Part shown: positions 17,943 through 27,145 of the stretch, piece by piece
How the letters are laid out: every line of letters begins with the position of its first letter
Position numbering within the stretch: position 1 is the stretch's first letter
Source of the DNA: Klebsiella electrica
GTDB taxonomy: Bacteria; Pseudomonadota; Gammaproteobacteria; Enterobacterales; Enterobacteriaceae
NCBI RefSeq assembly: GCF_006711645.1
Contig: NZ_CP041248.1
Span: forward strand, 186,001 to 250,000
DNA length: 64,000 nucleotides
Direction of reading: 5' to 3'
Notes under the pieces: model-generated
What the model saw: the letters and a program-made list of their open reading frames with translations, nothing else
Told to the model about the DNA's origin: nothing
The model's database searches: none
Program-made: the position numbers and the translations under genes

Positions 17943-20429
17943 ATGAGTGAATCTTTAATTTTTCAGCGACTCAAAAACCTGAAGCGTTTTTCTGACTTGT
18001 GTCCTGTACGTGCATATGACGAATCCAATCATTTGTTTATGTGCGACAACAAATATGTTGGTTTCGGATTTGTTTGTCGTCCCTTAAGCGGGACAACCGG
18101 CAAGGAGATGACTAACCTTCAAACGTTGCTGTCTTCCAACTTCCCCGCCAAAACTATCGTTCAGTTTGACCTGGTTGCAAGCCCAAACATCGTACAGAAA
18201 ATTAACCGGATGGACGTATTGCGTATGGATTGCCGGGACGCAATCCTGCGTAACGCAATTTATAACCGCTCTAAATTCCTTTTGAAAAGCACCGAAACGC
18301 CGATGAAGCGAACCGGGACTCGCGTCCGAAATTGTGTGCTTCTCATTACAGTAAAAATTCCGATCAAATATAACTATGAAATGCGTGAAGAAGAATTCAA
18401 TCACGTTAACGAGCTGCGGAATGTGTTCGAAACGACGCTGAGCATCACTGGTTTGTGTCCCGGTGCATTGACGCGTGAAAGTTACATCGATGTTCTGAGC
18501 TCCATTTGCAACCAGGGTGAAAGCGCCTCCTGGAGAGACCGGACGCCGGTACAGCCACAAGAAGACAAGTACATTTCAGAACAGTTAGTCGACCACGATC
18601 GCATGTTTTTCATTAAGAAAGACTATTGCGGTTTTGGTGATCCGACAGATTCCGAGCTTCGTGGAGAAGCACCTACACCGACAACGTTTGTGAAAACATT
18701 GAGTGCGCGAAAATTCCCGAAAAGATTCTTTCCCGGGCAAGCGCAATACTTTCTCGGCGATATGATGAGTGGTGTTACTGGAATTAAATCATCCTGCATC
18801 ATCTCAATGAGCCTGATTTTCTTTGATCAGCAAAGTGAAAAAACTAAATTCACCTCGAAACGTAACTGGGTTGTTCAGCAAACCAGTGGCCCATTAATTA
18901 AGTGGGTTCCATCACTCATAAACTTGCGTGAGGGCTTCGATCTTCTTAGCGAAAAAGTTGATAACAACGACCCAATTTGCAAAGCCAAATTTACGGTATC
19001 AATCTTCTCTAACTCAAAAGATGGCGTGTTACGCGCTGCTCAGGAAGCTGCAAGTTATCTGAACACCTATCAGTTTAAGATGATCCCAGATACCTACTAT
19101 GTTGCGCCAATTTTCCTGTCAGCTCTGCCAATGTTTAACGAAGCATCAGCAGAAAAGTCCATTGGCCGATATCGAACAATGGCACTCAGTGAAGCGATGG
19201 TACTTTCACCTCTCTATGCAGATTGGCAAGGTACAGACAAACCCGCCTTAATGCTGACATCGCGCTCTGGCCAGATCCAATCACTGGACTTGTTTGATTC
19301 TGATACTAACTATAACGCCTGTATCGCAGCTGAGTCGGGGTCGGGTAAGTCATTCCTGACAAACTACATTATCACCGCCTACAGAAGCCTCGGGGCTAAA
19401 GTCTGGTGTATTGATGTAGGTGACTCGTACAAAAATATCTGTGAGACCTACCAGGGCGATTATCTCGACTTCAATCCCAAAACCAGGCCATGTCTTAACT
19501 TCTTCGAACTGATCGAAGACTATTTCGGTGAGTCTGAAGATGATGACTCCAGTGGCGGTGAAGAAGATCTGATCATCGGATTGTTATCGGTGATGGCAGC
19601 TCCTAAAGAAGGTCTGAATTCATTCGAAGAGTCTCGACTTAAACAACATGTAGCTGATCTTGTCCGTGTACACAAGAAGCTGACCACCGTTGATATGGTT
19701 GCTGATTCACTGCTGAAAGATGAAGATAAAGACATTAAACGTATTGGCCATCAGCTCTATCCGTTCACGAGTGCGGGCCAGTACGGGAAGTACTTTGTTG
19801 GTAAGAACAATATCGACTTCAAAAATCCGTTCACTGTACTTGAACTTTCCCGACTGGAAAGTTCAGAACACCTTAAACAGGTTGTCCTCCTTCAGCTGAT
19901 TTATCAAATCCAGCAGGACATGTTCATGGGCGACCGTAGCCAGATGAAGCTGGTCATTATCGATGAGGCCTGGGCATTGTTATCAGGAAATATCGGGGCG
20001 TTCATCGAGAAAGGTTATCGCCGGTTCCGTAAATATAACGGAGCTGCAATTACCATCACCCAGTCTATCAACGATATTTACAAAGATAGTATCGGGAAAT
20101 CGATCGCAGATAACTCAGCCTTTATGCTCTTGCTGGGGCAAAGTGAATCCGCAGTGAACGAAGCTGAAGCAAATAAACGTCTGGCGCTGGACGAGGCTGG
20201 TTACCGGTTCCTTAAAACCGTTCGTTCCACGAAAGGTGTCTACTCAGAAATCTTTGTCATTTCTAAAGCGGGCCAGGGTATTTGCAGACTTGTGGTTGAC
20301 CCATTCAGCTTACTTCTCTATTCGACTGACCCGAAAGACGTTGCCGCGATCAAAGACAGAAAGTCCCGGGGGATCAATACCGAAGAGGCTATCAACGAAA
20401 TTCTGGTTGAGCGGGGGTTAGCCGCATGA
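17943..20429 (+). CDS. traC: TraC ATPase of the type IV secretion system
   Basis: 828 residues of the VirB4/TraC family. Walker A AAESGSGKSFLT lies near residue 464 and Walker B LVIIDEAWALL near 670, followed by the conserved RRFRKYNGAAITITQS segment. The N-terminal half matches TraC/F_IV. The protein energises pilus assembly and DNA transfer from the cytoplasmic face. GGAGG at 17932 is a strong ribosome site. It overlaps the TrbI-like gene by 4 bases. Confidence 0.95.
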   Translation: MSESLIFQRLKNLKRFSDLCPVRAYDESNHLFMCDNKYVGFGFVCRPLSGTTGKEMTNLQTLLSSNFPAKTIVQFDLVASPNIVQKINRMDVLRMDCRDAILRNAIYNRSKFLLKSTETPMKRTGTRVRNCVLLITVKIPIKYNYEMREEEFNHVNELRNVFETTLSITGLCPGALTRESYIDVLSSICNQGESASWRDRTPVQPQEDKYISEQLVDHDRMFFIKKDYCGFGDPTDSELRGEAPTPTTFVKTLSARKFPKRFFPGQAQYFLGDMMSGVTGIKSSCIISMSLIFFDQQSEKTKFTSKRNWVVQQTSGPLIKWVPSLINLREGFDLLSEKVDNNDPICKAKFTVSIFSNSKDGVLRAAQEAASYLNTYQFKMIPDTYYVAPIFLSALPMFNEASAEKSIGRYRTMALSEAMVLSPLYADWQGTDKPALMLTSRSGQIQSLDLFDSDTNYNACIAAESGSGKSFLTNYIITAYRSLGAKVWCIDVGDSYKNICETYQGDYLDFNPKTRPCLNFFELIEDYFGESEDDDSSGGEEDLIIGLLSVMAAPKEGLNSFEESRLKQHVADLVRVHKKLTTVDMVADSLLKDEDKDIKRIGHQLYPFTSAGQYGKYFVGKNNIDFKNPFTVLELSRLESSEHLKQVVLLQLIYQIQQDMFMGDRSQMKLVIIDEAWALLSGNIGAFIEKGYRRFRKYNGAAITITQSINDIYKDSIGKSIADNSAFMLLLGQSESAVNEAEANKRLALDEAGYRFLKTVRSTKGVYSEIFVISKAGQGICRLVVDPFSLLLYSTDPKDVAAIKDRKSRGINTEEAINEILVERGLAA

Positions 20430-20698
20430 TTAAAACCGCTGCAATTGCGCTGCTTTTTGGTTTCATCGGAGCCGCCCTTTTTGGGCGGTTATTCCCACCA
20501 GCCTCGCCCTATGACTATGTTGCAGTCATCAACTTTATGGACGATAAAGGTCAACCGTTAGGTGAAGCCCAGTCAAGGCTGGTATTAGCCCGCGCTGAGA
20601 AACTGTCAGAGGCGGGGTATCTTGTGCTCAATGCCTCAGCCCTTTATAGCTACCCTACGGGGCTCAAGATCCCCCAGACCATCAACACTCAGCAATAG
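20426..20698 (+). CDS. trbI: TrbI-like F-type transfer protein
   Basis: 90 residues with one N-terminal transmembrane helix (about 3-22). A short periplasmic segment follows, with VAVINF..LGEAQSRLVLARAEKL, resembling F-type TrbI (a modulator of pilus length and retraction). Position between traC and the signal-peptidase/traW genes agrees. Coupled to traC by the ATGA overlap. Confidence 0.65.
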   Translation: MIKTAAIALLFGFIGAALFGRLFPPASPYDYVAVINFMDDKGQPLGEAQSRLVLARAEKLSEAGYLVLNASALYSYPTGLKIPQTINTQQ

Positions 20699-20708
20699 CG
20701 GTGGGCGA

Positions 20709-21233
20709 ATGAATACACCCAAATCAGTATGGAGCTTAATATTTCGTAAAAAGCGAAGCTGGAGGCAACATATTGTTTTCAGCATCGTTGTTATTTTCTT
20801 AACCGCACCGCTGACGCTATACGTGCTTAACCGGTATGAGATTGGTATCGATCCACAAAATAACCAATGTCTTCCTCCGTACCGAATATATCTCGTCGAT
20901 AAAATGGACAAATCAATCGTCAAAGGGAAAATTTACGCCTTTCATTCTGAGCTAATGCAACCATATGGCAAAGGGCTGAAAATTGTTGATGGCATTGCGG
21001 GAGACACAGTCTCCGTTGATCCCGAAGAGACTGCAATTAACGGCTCTATGGTCGGTGAGGGACTGGCATTAGCAGCAGAATCTGGCCATACCGAACAGGA
21101 GCTAACGCGTAGTGGTGTCGTACCGAATGGTCGCCTGTGGATGATGGGGCGCACCAGATACAGTTTTGATTCCAGGTACTGGGGATCATTAGACGAGTCA
21201 CAAATTATAGGCCGAGCGTATCCATTATGGTAA
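20709..21233 (+). CDS. trhF: TrhF/TraF-type S26 signal-peptidase-like protein
   Basis: 174 residues from the ATG at 20709. One transmembrane helix (about 22-40) precedes a periplasmic S26-like domain. GLKIVDGIAGDTVSVD contains the expected catalytic Lys and GD box, and DSRYWGSLDESQIIGRAYPLW is the classic C-terminal signature. Where TraF-type peptidases have the catalytic Ser in an S-x-P-x-G-x-Y pattern, this protein reads CLPPYRIYL, so a Cys stands near the Ser position. Such proteins are thought to mature or cyclise the pilin. The ATGGTAA overlap couples it to traW. Confidence 0.78.
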   Translation: MNTPKSVWSLIFRKKRSWRQHIVFSIVVIFLTAPLTLYVLNRYEIGIDPQNNQCLPPYRIYLVDKMDKSIVKGKIYAFHSELMQPYGKGLKIVDGIAGDTVSVDPEETAINGSMVGEGLALAAESGHTEQELTRSGVVPNGRLWMMGRTRYSFDSRYWGSLDESQIIGRAYPLW

Positions 21234-22540
21234 AAAAAACACCTTTTCGACTTTCGATATTGGCATTTGTAACCGCTGTTGTTTTCACTCCAGTCTGGGC
21301 CGAAAACACTGGTATCTATTTAAGTGATCTGCCGTCAAGACCGGTATCCAACTTAGATAATATTCCGACAAGACCGGCTAATAACTACTCAGTCACTGAC
21401 ATTCAAAAAGCTAAGCGTCAATTATCTGCAACTGAAATGAAAGATATTGACAGTCTCATAAAAGCGGCTCGTGATAATCAAAATGCCACTGCCGACCGCG
21501 CTACTGACACGGTTAAAGATAATCGAAAAATGATGGGTGAAATGCCCGAGTATAAAAATACAGATGAACTAGTCGATGATGCGGTAAGAGGAGCGTTAGC
21601 AAAGTCTGATATGACTAACGAGAAACAAAATAAGCCAGCCGGTGATTTTATTTATATTCTCGTCTCCGCGTCTCTCAGCGATGCTGAAATCACCGACATT
21701 CTCAAGTTATACGATGGACGCACGGATATCGCTCTGGTTGTCCAGGGGGCAAAAGATAAAAAGAACCTGCTTGATGAACTTACCCACTGGCAGAAACTTT
21801 CCTTCGACTCCAAGTCTTCTCTGGCCGTAAACCTCGATCCAACTGTATTCAAAAACTACAACGTTAGTTCTGTACCGACCATTATCCATGAAAAAGATGG
21901 TGAGCTGGTGGCCAGGGTGACAGGCATCTATGACATCGCGTACCTGAAAGACAAGACCGGCGACCTTGGTGTGGCCGGGCCCGCTGTTGGGGTCGTAGAG
22001 AAGAACCTTATTGATGAACTACAGGAGAGTGTCGCTAAACTCGATTTTGATGGCATGAAGAAAAAGGCCATTGATAACTACTGGCCCCGCCAGGTTTTCC
22101 AGGAATTCCCGGAAGCGACAAAGCGAGCTACCAGAACCATCGATCCGACGGTCATTATCCCTCAAAACATTACTTCACCTAACGGCGATATCGTTGCAAA
22201 ACGGGGGCGATTTAACCCGCTAACTGTGATGCCATTTACCATCAAGCTAATCTTTTTCGATGCACGTGAAGAATGGCAACGCCAGTTCGCCAGGTATCAG
22301 TTTGAACATACACCAGCCTCCCTCACGCCAATACTGGTCACGACAAACGTGTATGGTGATGGCTGGCAGACCTTCCGTGACACCAAGAAAGAATACGGTG
22401 ACTTCGCAAGGCTATACATGATTCAGCCAGGCATGGCCGAACATTATGGTTTGATAAACGTGCCCAGCGTTGTGACAGCCGACAGTAAGCGATTCATTAA
22501 TGATGAATATTCACGCAAAGATTTTGAGGAGCTGAAATGA
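21227..22540 (+). CDS. traW: TrbC-TraW fusion, pilus assembly
   Basis: 437 residues with a signal peptide (cleavage near VWAENT). Residues about 130-270 form a TrbC-type thioredoxin-like domain (FIYILVSASLSDAEI, NVSSVPTII). Residues about 280-437 match TraW (NYWPRQVFQEFPEATKRATRTIDPTV). F encodes these as separate proteins; fusions are the rule in MOBH relatives. Both act in the periplasm during pilus assembly. It overlaps traU by 4 bases. Confidence 0.88.
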   Translation: MVKKTPFRLSILAFVTAVVFTPVWAENTGIYLSDLPSRPVSNLDNIPTRPANNYSVTDIQKAKRQLSATEMKDIDSLIKAARDNQNATADRATDTVKDNRKMMGEMPEYKNTDELVDDAVRGALAKSDMTNEKQNKPAGDFIYILVSASLSDAEITDILKLYDGRTDIALVVQGAKDKKNLLDELTHWQKLSFDSKSSLAVNLDPTVFKNYNVSSVPTIIHEKDGELVARVTGIYDIAYLKDKTGDLGVAGPAVGVVEKNLIDELQESVAKLDFDGMKKKAIDNYWPRQVFQEFPEATKRATRTIDPTVIIPQNITSPNGDIVAKRGRFNPLTVMPFTIKLIFFDAREEWQRQFARYQFEHTPASLTPILVTTNVYGDGWQTFRDTKKEYGDFARLYMIQPGMAEHYGLINVPSVVTADSKRFINDEYSRKDFEELK

Positions 22541-23604
22541 AAAAAATTCTCTCAGTTCTGAAATCACCCAAGACCCTGGTGCTCGCATGTCTGGCTTTTA
22601 CTATGCCGGTTTTTGCGGCTGACGTTTCATCACCCGTACAGAACAAGGTCTGTCATGATAACCAAGTCTTATCAGCGAAACTCATTACGGATGTTTGCTG
22701 GAACTGTATTTTCCCGATAAAGCTTGCCGGTATTAATCTGTCGATGACAGGTACTGCACCTGACAATGCAGCATCAGGGACAGTATGTGCCTGTAAGGAT
22801 GGATTGAACGTCTATCACCCGGGTGTATTGACCGCGATGTGGGAACCGAGAAAGCTCATCGAGTTAACGAGAACACCCGGGTGCATGTCATCCCTAGGAG
22901 GGGTAACACTCGACCTTGGTAATGATTTGCAGTTTGGCCCGCAGACCGATGGAGCAGCCGAGGAACAGCGGGAGCGTTTCTCAATAAGTTTCTACAACGC
23001 ACATATGTATGCTATGCCGTTATTAAGAATGTTGGATATGTATCTACCCGGTCAATGTAATGCCGACCCATACAGCGATTTTGATATCATTAATTTCACG
23101 GAGATTGACCCGACCTGGAATAATACGATGCTGGCATTCTTCCAGAACCCGGAATCAGCAGCTGTGGCTAACGTGATAGCAATGCAGGCTTGCGCCGGTG
23201 AAGCAGCGGCACAATTTGCAGGTAAACAGCCAATAGACTCACTTTGGTGGTGTGCCGGTTCCTGGGGTGGGCAGTATCCTTTAACTGGATCGGTACGGAG
23301 TATGGATGCCCCCAGAACAACCAGCCTGGTCGGGATCCGTATGCTGGCCGCAGAACATCGTCGTGGACTGGCCTACCGTTCGATGGGAAACGATACTGTT
23401 TGTCGCTCCAAGATTTACCCAACGTTGCCAAAGCAACAGTACAAATTGAATATGTTCTACCCTACCCCGGAGACAAAAAACAGTCATGAGGTCGGTGAGT
23501 CCCCATACCAATGGCAAGGTGGGCCTTTCCGTTATCCAACCGGTAAAGGCCAGGACAGCACCTACATGATTTTCCAGTGGGTAGATTGTTGCCGCACAAT
23601 GTAA
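22537..23604 (+). CDS. traU: TraU, mating-pair/pilus assembly protein
   Basis: 355 residues with a signal peptide (cleavage near VFAADV) and about twelve Cys residues. Conserved TraU segments include DVCWNCIFPIKLAGI, CACKDG, WEPRKLIELTRTPGCM and LWWCAGSWGGQYPLTG. It is periplasmic and depends on disulphide formation, explaining the many Dsb-like genes. It is the last gene of this operon. Confidence 0.93.
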   Translation: MKKILSVLKSPKTLVLACLAFTMPVFAADVSSPVQNKVCHDNQVLSAKLITDVCWNCIFPIKLAGINLSMTGTAPDNAASGTVCACKDGLNVYHPGVLTAMWEPRKLIELTRTPGCMSSLGGVTLDLGNDLQFGPQTDGAAEEQRERFSISFYNAHMYAMPLLRMLDMYLPGQCNADPYSDFDIINFTEIDPTWNNTMLAFFQNPESAAVANVIAMQACAGEAAAQFAGKQPIDSLWWCAGSWGGQYPLTGSVRSMDAPRTTSLVGIRMLAAEHRRGLAYRSMGNDTVCRSKIYPTLPKQQYKLNMFYPTPETKNSHEVGESPYQWQGGPFRYPTGKGQDSTYMIFQWVDCCRTM

Positions 23605-23605
23605 T

Positions 23606-23633
23606 AAAAAAACCCTGCAATGCAGGGTTTTTA
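23606..23633. terminator. Bidirectional terminator between traU and the AcaB-like gene
   Basis: AAAAACCCTGCA and TGCAGGGTTTTT form a 12-bp symmetric stem between convergent genes, with A- and T-runs on either side. Confidence 0.9.
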
Positions 23634-23652
23634 ATTTCTGTTTTTCGTTGAA

Positions 23653-24396
23653 TTAAGCCTGCCGTTTAATGGCCTCATTCTGATCATCATTCGCTTCATT
23701 ACTGGCATCCTGCAACACCTTTGTTTCCTGGTCTACCTGGGTAGGTTCTGTCTCAGTGCTTCCAGCCAATTCTTTTTCAGCGGCCCGGCCATTGGCCTGA
23801 TTAAGCTCATCAGCAGATGCCTGCGCGTGACGTTTGAGTGATGCTGCCAGATCACGAATGAGATTATGAAGACGAGACTTAAACTCCTCGACCTCATCCT
23901 GATTAAAACAGTTATTTAACCAGAGGGTATCGATGATCTGGTGCAATTTATCAAAGTTCTGAATAATGCGGATAACCCGCAGCGCTTGCGGCGTTCTGAT
24001 GCGAACCTCATGTTCTTTTGGATGGGTATACCCGACTTCATTGAGGCTGCTGCGTTCTTCTTCTTTTACCGCACGGTTCAGAATAGCAATGTTATTTTCC
24101 AGTTCTTTCTCAGGCATGTCGATTACTTCGTTAACCGCCTTCAGTGTACGTTCAATCGCACCACTGTATTTAGTGCCAAGCCGTTCAAGGGCTCGGCTGT
24201 TATTGGTCAGATTGAAGAGAGCCTGGGAGATAATGTTAAAATTACGGGACTGTACCCGAATACCTTCCTGGGTGTGAAGAGTAAATTTCACGACAGCTTC
24301 AGGATTGGAATATTCGACACGAGAGTTAGGGGTTCGGTTATCCTGAGCCCCACTCTTTTTAGCTTGTTTTACGGTTTGTACCGGTGCTTTAGCCAT
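23653..24396 (-). CDS. DUF1845/AcaB-like conjugative element protein (tentative)
   Basis: 247 residues, cytoplasmic, with no membrane segment. Residues about 30-190 are mixed helix/strand (VVKFTLHTQEGIRVQSRNF, EVRIRTPQALRVIRIIQNFD, then IIDTLWLNNCFNQDEVEEF). This is reminiscent of the DUF1845 family, which includes the AcaB transfer activator of IncC plasmids. The C-terminal 50 residues are an acidic, disordered tail. It is transcribed alone on the minus strand, opposite the tra operon, as a regulator might be. A CCATTTTT-containing palindromic stretch lies in its upstream region. Family assignment is a recollection of pattern, not a match I can verify. Confidence 0.45.
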   Translation of the reverse strand: MAKAPVQTVKQAKKSGAQDNRTPNSRVEYSNPEAVVKFTLHTQEGIRVQSRNFNIISQALFNLTNNSRALERLGTKYSGAIERTLKAVNEVIDMPEKELENNIAILNRAVKEEERSSLNEVGYTHPKEHEVRIRTPQALRVIRIIQNFDKLHQIIDTLWLNNCFNQDEVEEFKSRLHNLIRDLAASLKRHAQASADELNQANGRAAEKELAGSTETEPTQVDQETKVLQDASNEANDDQNEAIKRQA

Positions 24397-24833
24397 AACA
24401 GAACCTCGGAGTTAATTTGTATGCCAATTGATTAGGCCAAAACTCAGGATAGTTGTCATTGAAAAATGGCTGCAATATGACCATGAAAAACCGACTTGAA
24501 AAATTAAACCAATATGCTTAAATGAATAAGAACCGAGCTGACGGACATCAGCACAACTTCCTAGTTAATTTCGCGCTCAACCAGCGCCCACCGGATGACC
24601 TCCTCCCGGGTTAACTACGCCTTCTACAGGCCCGAGCATCTCTGATGTGTTTAGGTTAAACCTGACATGTCTCTTTGCTTACCCAAACGGGTATTTTGGT
24701 TCTCAATCCCAAACAAAAAAAATTGTTAATCCTTTTAACTCCAGCGAATCAACAGATGTGCAGTTTTGTGTACATCCGTTTAGTTTACCTTTTAGGTAGC
24801 TAAATTTTCGCATTCTAAATTTATAGGTGATCT
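24397..24833. promoter_or_regulatory. 437-bp divergent intergenic region with several palindromes
   Basis: No gene is seen. GAAAAATGGCTGC (24461-24473) is, on the minus strand, a CCATTTTTC core flanked by GTCAT/ATGAC. Hairpins include GCTGA/TCAGC, GCGCT/AGCGC and AGGTT/AACCT between 24535 and 24665. GTAAACTAAACGG occurs on the minus strand at 24776-24788. The hairpin series loosely recalls the two structured leaders found downstream, but without their conserved TTCGA/TCGAA stem. Confidence 0.4.
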
Positions 24834-25445
24834 ATGTCTGACCCAATCTCATTAATGGCAGGTATCGTATTTTTTGGTGCTGTGTATTACCGTGCCGAAT
24901 ATATCAGATTCCTTGGCCCAATCTGGCTGGCAATTTTTATAACGGAACGCGGTTTACTGTTCACTGGTCTCGGTTTTGTTACCGCGACTGTATGTGTAGT
25001 TGTTGCTTTACTCGTTATTTATAATTCATTCTTTACCAAGTCTGGGAAAAAATCTAATGAAGCAACTAATGGAAACATGGTTGAAGGTGTTTCTCGGGCT
25101 GGGTCAAATAATGACAAAGCCAAATATGCAAACCATCGTTTTGAAGGAAAGCTTGTTTACCACGGTCTCGAAAACTGGAAACACGATCCTAATAACGATA
25201 AATCGTATTTAGTCACAATACGTAGTGGTGGGAAAGACCATGAAATTTGGGCTGTTGGGCTCAAAAATGCTGTTGAGACTTGTGGAGCACAAGTTGGTGA
25301 TATTGTTTCAGTCTGGAAAGAGTCTGAAGTAAGAACCGACAAAGCACAAGTGTTTGACGAAAGCGGTAAGGTTACAGGGTATCGTACTCTCCTTAACGAA
25401 AAACGTCGCGGCATTTGGGTTATGCAAGTACTCGCCGAAAGCTAA
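24834..25445 (+). CDS. Membrane-anchored protein with TraI C-terminal-like domain
   Basis: 203 residues. Two hydrophobic segments (about 5-20 and 28-65) anchor it. The soluble C-terminal half starts near residue 103 with FEGKLVYHGLENWKHDP and continues HEIWAVGLKNAV..GDIVSVWKESEV. It ends NEKRRGIWVMQVL. That pattern closely recalls the small domain at the C-terminus of IncP-type TraI and plasmid primases (GRLVxHG..IWGVDLExA..GDxVxL..RNxW). Here it stands alone behind a membrane anchor. A role in placing DNA-processing proteins at the membrane is speculation. Confidence 0.6.
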   Translation: MSDPISLMAGIVFFGAVYYRAEYIRFLGPIWLAIFITERGLLFTGLGFVTATVCVVVALLVIYNSFFTKSGKKSNEATNGNMVEGVSRAGSNNDKAKYANHRFEGKLVYHGLENWKHDPNNDKSYLVTIRSGGKDHEIWAVGLKNAVETCGAQVGDIVSVWKESEVRTDKAQVFDESGKVTGYRTLLNEKRRGIWVMQVLAES

Positions 25446-25507
25446 AATATTCTTAATTCAGGCTATAAGCCTTAACTTTTTAATCTTTTAAATATATGAG
25501 GTATATT

Positions 25508-26008
25508 ATGACAATTGTCTATGGTAGTAGCATTGAGCCGGGTGGTATGGAACTGGATGATTACACAATGATTGCAGAGTGTGAAAATTGTGGGAAAGAC
25601 TGCCGACATCGGATTTATGAAGACTGTGTTGCAGGGGCAATAAACCAGAGATTCTCTTATACGTGTAATCACTGCGGTTATCATTCCTGTAACGCTGAAG
25701 TATGTGACGTATGCGATAGCATCGAATGCGAAGAACATGCTGGTCGTTATCAGTCTAATATTTTCTTCGAAATGCATGAGCTCATTGAGCTCATGAAAAT
25801 AGAGGGAGATATACTGGCAATCAGAGCAAAAATCAATGTAGGCGCTCACGACTTTGGAGATCTTTCAAAGTTAGATGATTGCCTGCATAGGCTCACCTTT
25901 CCAGGTTACTATGAACGGCGAAATACTGATCTCTATAAAGAGATATCAGATGCTTCAACCGACATGGCAATCCAAACATGGAAGCGTCTGGAACGCTTGT
26001 TATGCTAA
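25508..26008 (+). CDS. Unknown protein with Cys-rich zinc-ribbon-like N-terminal half
   Basis: 166 residues. C-x2-C pairs (CENCGKDC, CNHCGYHSC, CDVCDSIEC) between residues about 29 and 81 look like two or three zinc-binding knuckles. A helical C-terminal half follows. I do not recognise the family. The start is the ATG after the GAGGTATAT leader shared by many genes in this block. A terminator follows immediately. Confidence 0.65.
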   Translation: MTIVYGSSIEPGGMELDDYTMIAECENCGKDCRHRIYEDCVAGAINQRFSYTCNHCGYHSCNAEVCDVCDSIECEEHAGRYQSNIFFEMHELIELMKIEGDILAIRAKINVGAHDFGDLSKLDDCLHRLTFPGYYERRNTDLYKEISDASTDMAIQTWKRLERLLC

Positions 26009-26018
26009 ACCTCCCTAT

Positions 26019-26047
26019 AAAAACCCAGCGAAAGCTGGGTTTTTTTC
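26019..26047 (+). terminator. Rho-independent terminator
   Basis: AAAACCCAGC, a GAAA tetraloop and GCTGGGTTTTTTT, 11 bases after the preceding stop. It isolates the next promoter and leader. Confidence 0.95.
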
Positions 26048-26056
26048 TTTTCTGGA

Positions 26057-26085
26057 TTGACCAACCAAACGTCGTATCATAATCT
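26057..26085 (+). promoter_or_regulatory. Sigma70 promoter of the ssb leader
   Basis: TTGACC (26057-26062) and TAATCT (26080-26085) with exactly 17 bases between them. The start of transcription is expected near 26091, at the foot of the first leader hairpin. Confidence 0.8.
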
Positions 26086-26089
26086 TATA

Positions 26090-26340
26090 TCGCGGGCATC
26101 CCGCTTAACTTCTTTTAACACTCTTTATTTCGGCAACGCGCCATCCCTGAATGAATAAGTTCATTCGCACGGCTTCCCTACGCCCATAGAATTCGACACA
26201 CGGTGCATCATGCATCGTGTTTTCTGCGCCGTCGAAAAAGGTGTTTTTCCTCTTGTTGAGGATACAGTGAGTCCAGCACTCTAACTGGATGCTTCACAAA
26301 TCTTTCTAATTTTTGTGCCTATAGCACTAAATCATTTTAA
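26090..26340 (+). ncRNA. Structured leader RNA, copy A (before ssb-bet-exo)
   Basis: No reading frame is supported here. From 5' to 3' the hairpins are: GCGGG/CCCGC (26092-26104); GAATGAA/TTCATTC with loop TAAG (26149-26166); and a closing stem TTCGAC (26192-26197)/GTCGAA (26231-26236). The closing stem encloses ACACGGTGCA/TGCATCGTGT. Then come CCTC/GAGG and GTGA..TCCAG/CTGGA..TCAC. Copy B at about 30005-30260 has the same order of stems with different paired bases. It shares TTAACTTC, TTCGGC, CCTGAAT and TCGAAAAAGGTGTTTT. A conserved long 5' leader or small RNA is the simplest reading. Confidence 0.7.
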
Positions 26341-26374
26341 CTTTTTTAATTTAAAAATTTATGAGGTATAAACT

Positions 26375-27139
26375 ATGCAATCCAGAGCAAAGGGTATTGT
26401 TGCGATAGAACCTAAATATGTGCCTGCATCTAACAATGCAGATTCATATATTTATTTCCGTTTGCGCTGTGACATGTCCATTAGCGGCAAGTCTCAGACC
26501 GAGTTCTATTCGATAAAAGCATTTGGTAAAGTCGCGGATTTTCTACGCGATAATATTCAAATGAATACCGAACTGTATATCGAAGCATTAGCTCGATCAT
26601 TCCGTTATACAAAACATGGTATTGACCAAATGAGGACTGAGTTTCATGTTTTCATGGCTCGAATCATTCAGACTGGTCAATCAATAGATACCCGTGCAAA
26701 TGAAACTGTAAAGCCACCATCTACATCAACCGTCACTTCGCTATCCCCTCAAGTAGCGCAAAAACTTAAGGACGATATGAAGTGGCAGAAAATGTCTGAT
26801 GAAGAGGTAAGAACTGCTTCTGAAAAATGGAGAACAGTATATGCCGAGCAAAAGCAGCTGCACCCTGGAAAAGAGTCTGTATCACCAGACAACAATAAAA
26901 ATTCAGTAGAGAAGATACCAGAAGCTTCGCCGAAGCTGGATGCTAAGAATAGAGCCGTGCAGACATCACGTCCGCAAGCCGCAACCTCTAAGCACCCTGT
27001 CAACATGCAAGCCTGGACAAATCTGCCAGCCGATAATTCGACAGCAGCCGTTATTGTAGCTCGTATGAAACTTAATGAAAAATTAAGCTCCTCCGGGCAA
27101 GTAACTTTAACTAACGCATATTCATCAGTTCGCGGTTGA
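26375..27139 (+). CDS. ssb: Single-stranded DNA-binding (OB-fold) protein
   Basis: 254 residues. The first roughly 110 look like an OB fold of the SSB class (YIYFRLRCDMSISGKSQTEFYSIKAFGKVADFLRDNIQMNTELYIEALARSFRYTKHG in essence). A long, polar, disordered tail follows. The acidic DDDIPF tip of bacterial SSB is absent; the protein ends NAYSSVRG. It may coat DNA for the adjacent Bet annealase and exonuclease. It lies behind structured leader A and a GAGGTATAA ribosome site. Confidence 0.65.
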   Translation: MQSRAKGIVAIEPKYVPASNNADSYIYFRLRCDMSISGKSQTEFYSIKAFGKVADFLRDNIQMNTELYIEALARSFRYTKHGIDQMRTEFHVFMARIIQTGQSIDTRANETVKPPSTSTVTSLSPQVAQKLKDDMKWQKMSDEEVRTASEKWRTVYAEQKQLHPGKESVSPDNNKNSVEKIPEASPKLDAKNRAVQTSRPQAATSKHPVNMQAWTNLPADNSTAAVIVARMKLNEKLSSSGQVTLTNAYSSVRG

Positions 27140-27145
27140 TATGAC

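Noticed and set aside
24530..24700. A third copy of the structured leader RNA
   Set aside because: It has an AACTTC block, ATTTCGCGC and several hairpins in similar order, but lacks the TTCGA/TCGAA stem and the AAAAAGGTGTTTT block, and its promoter match is weak.
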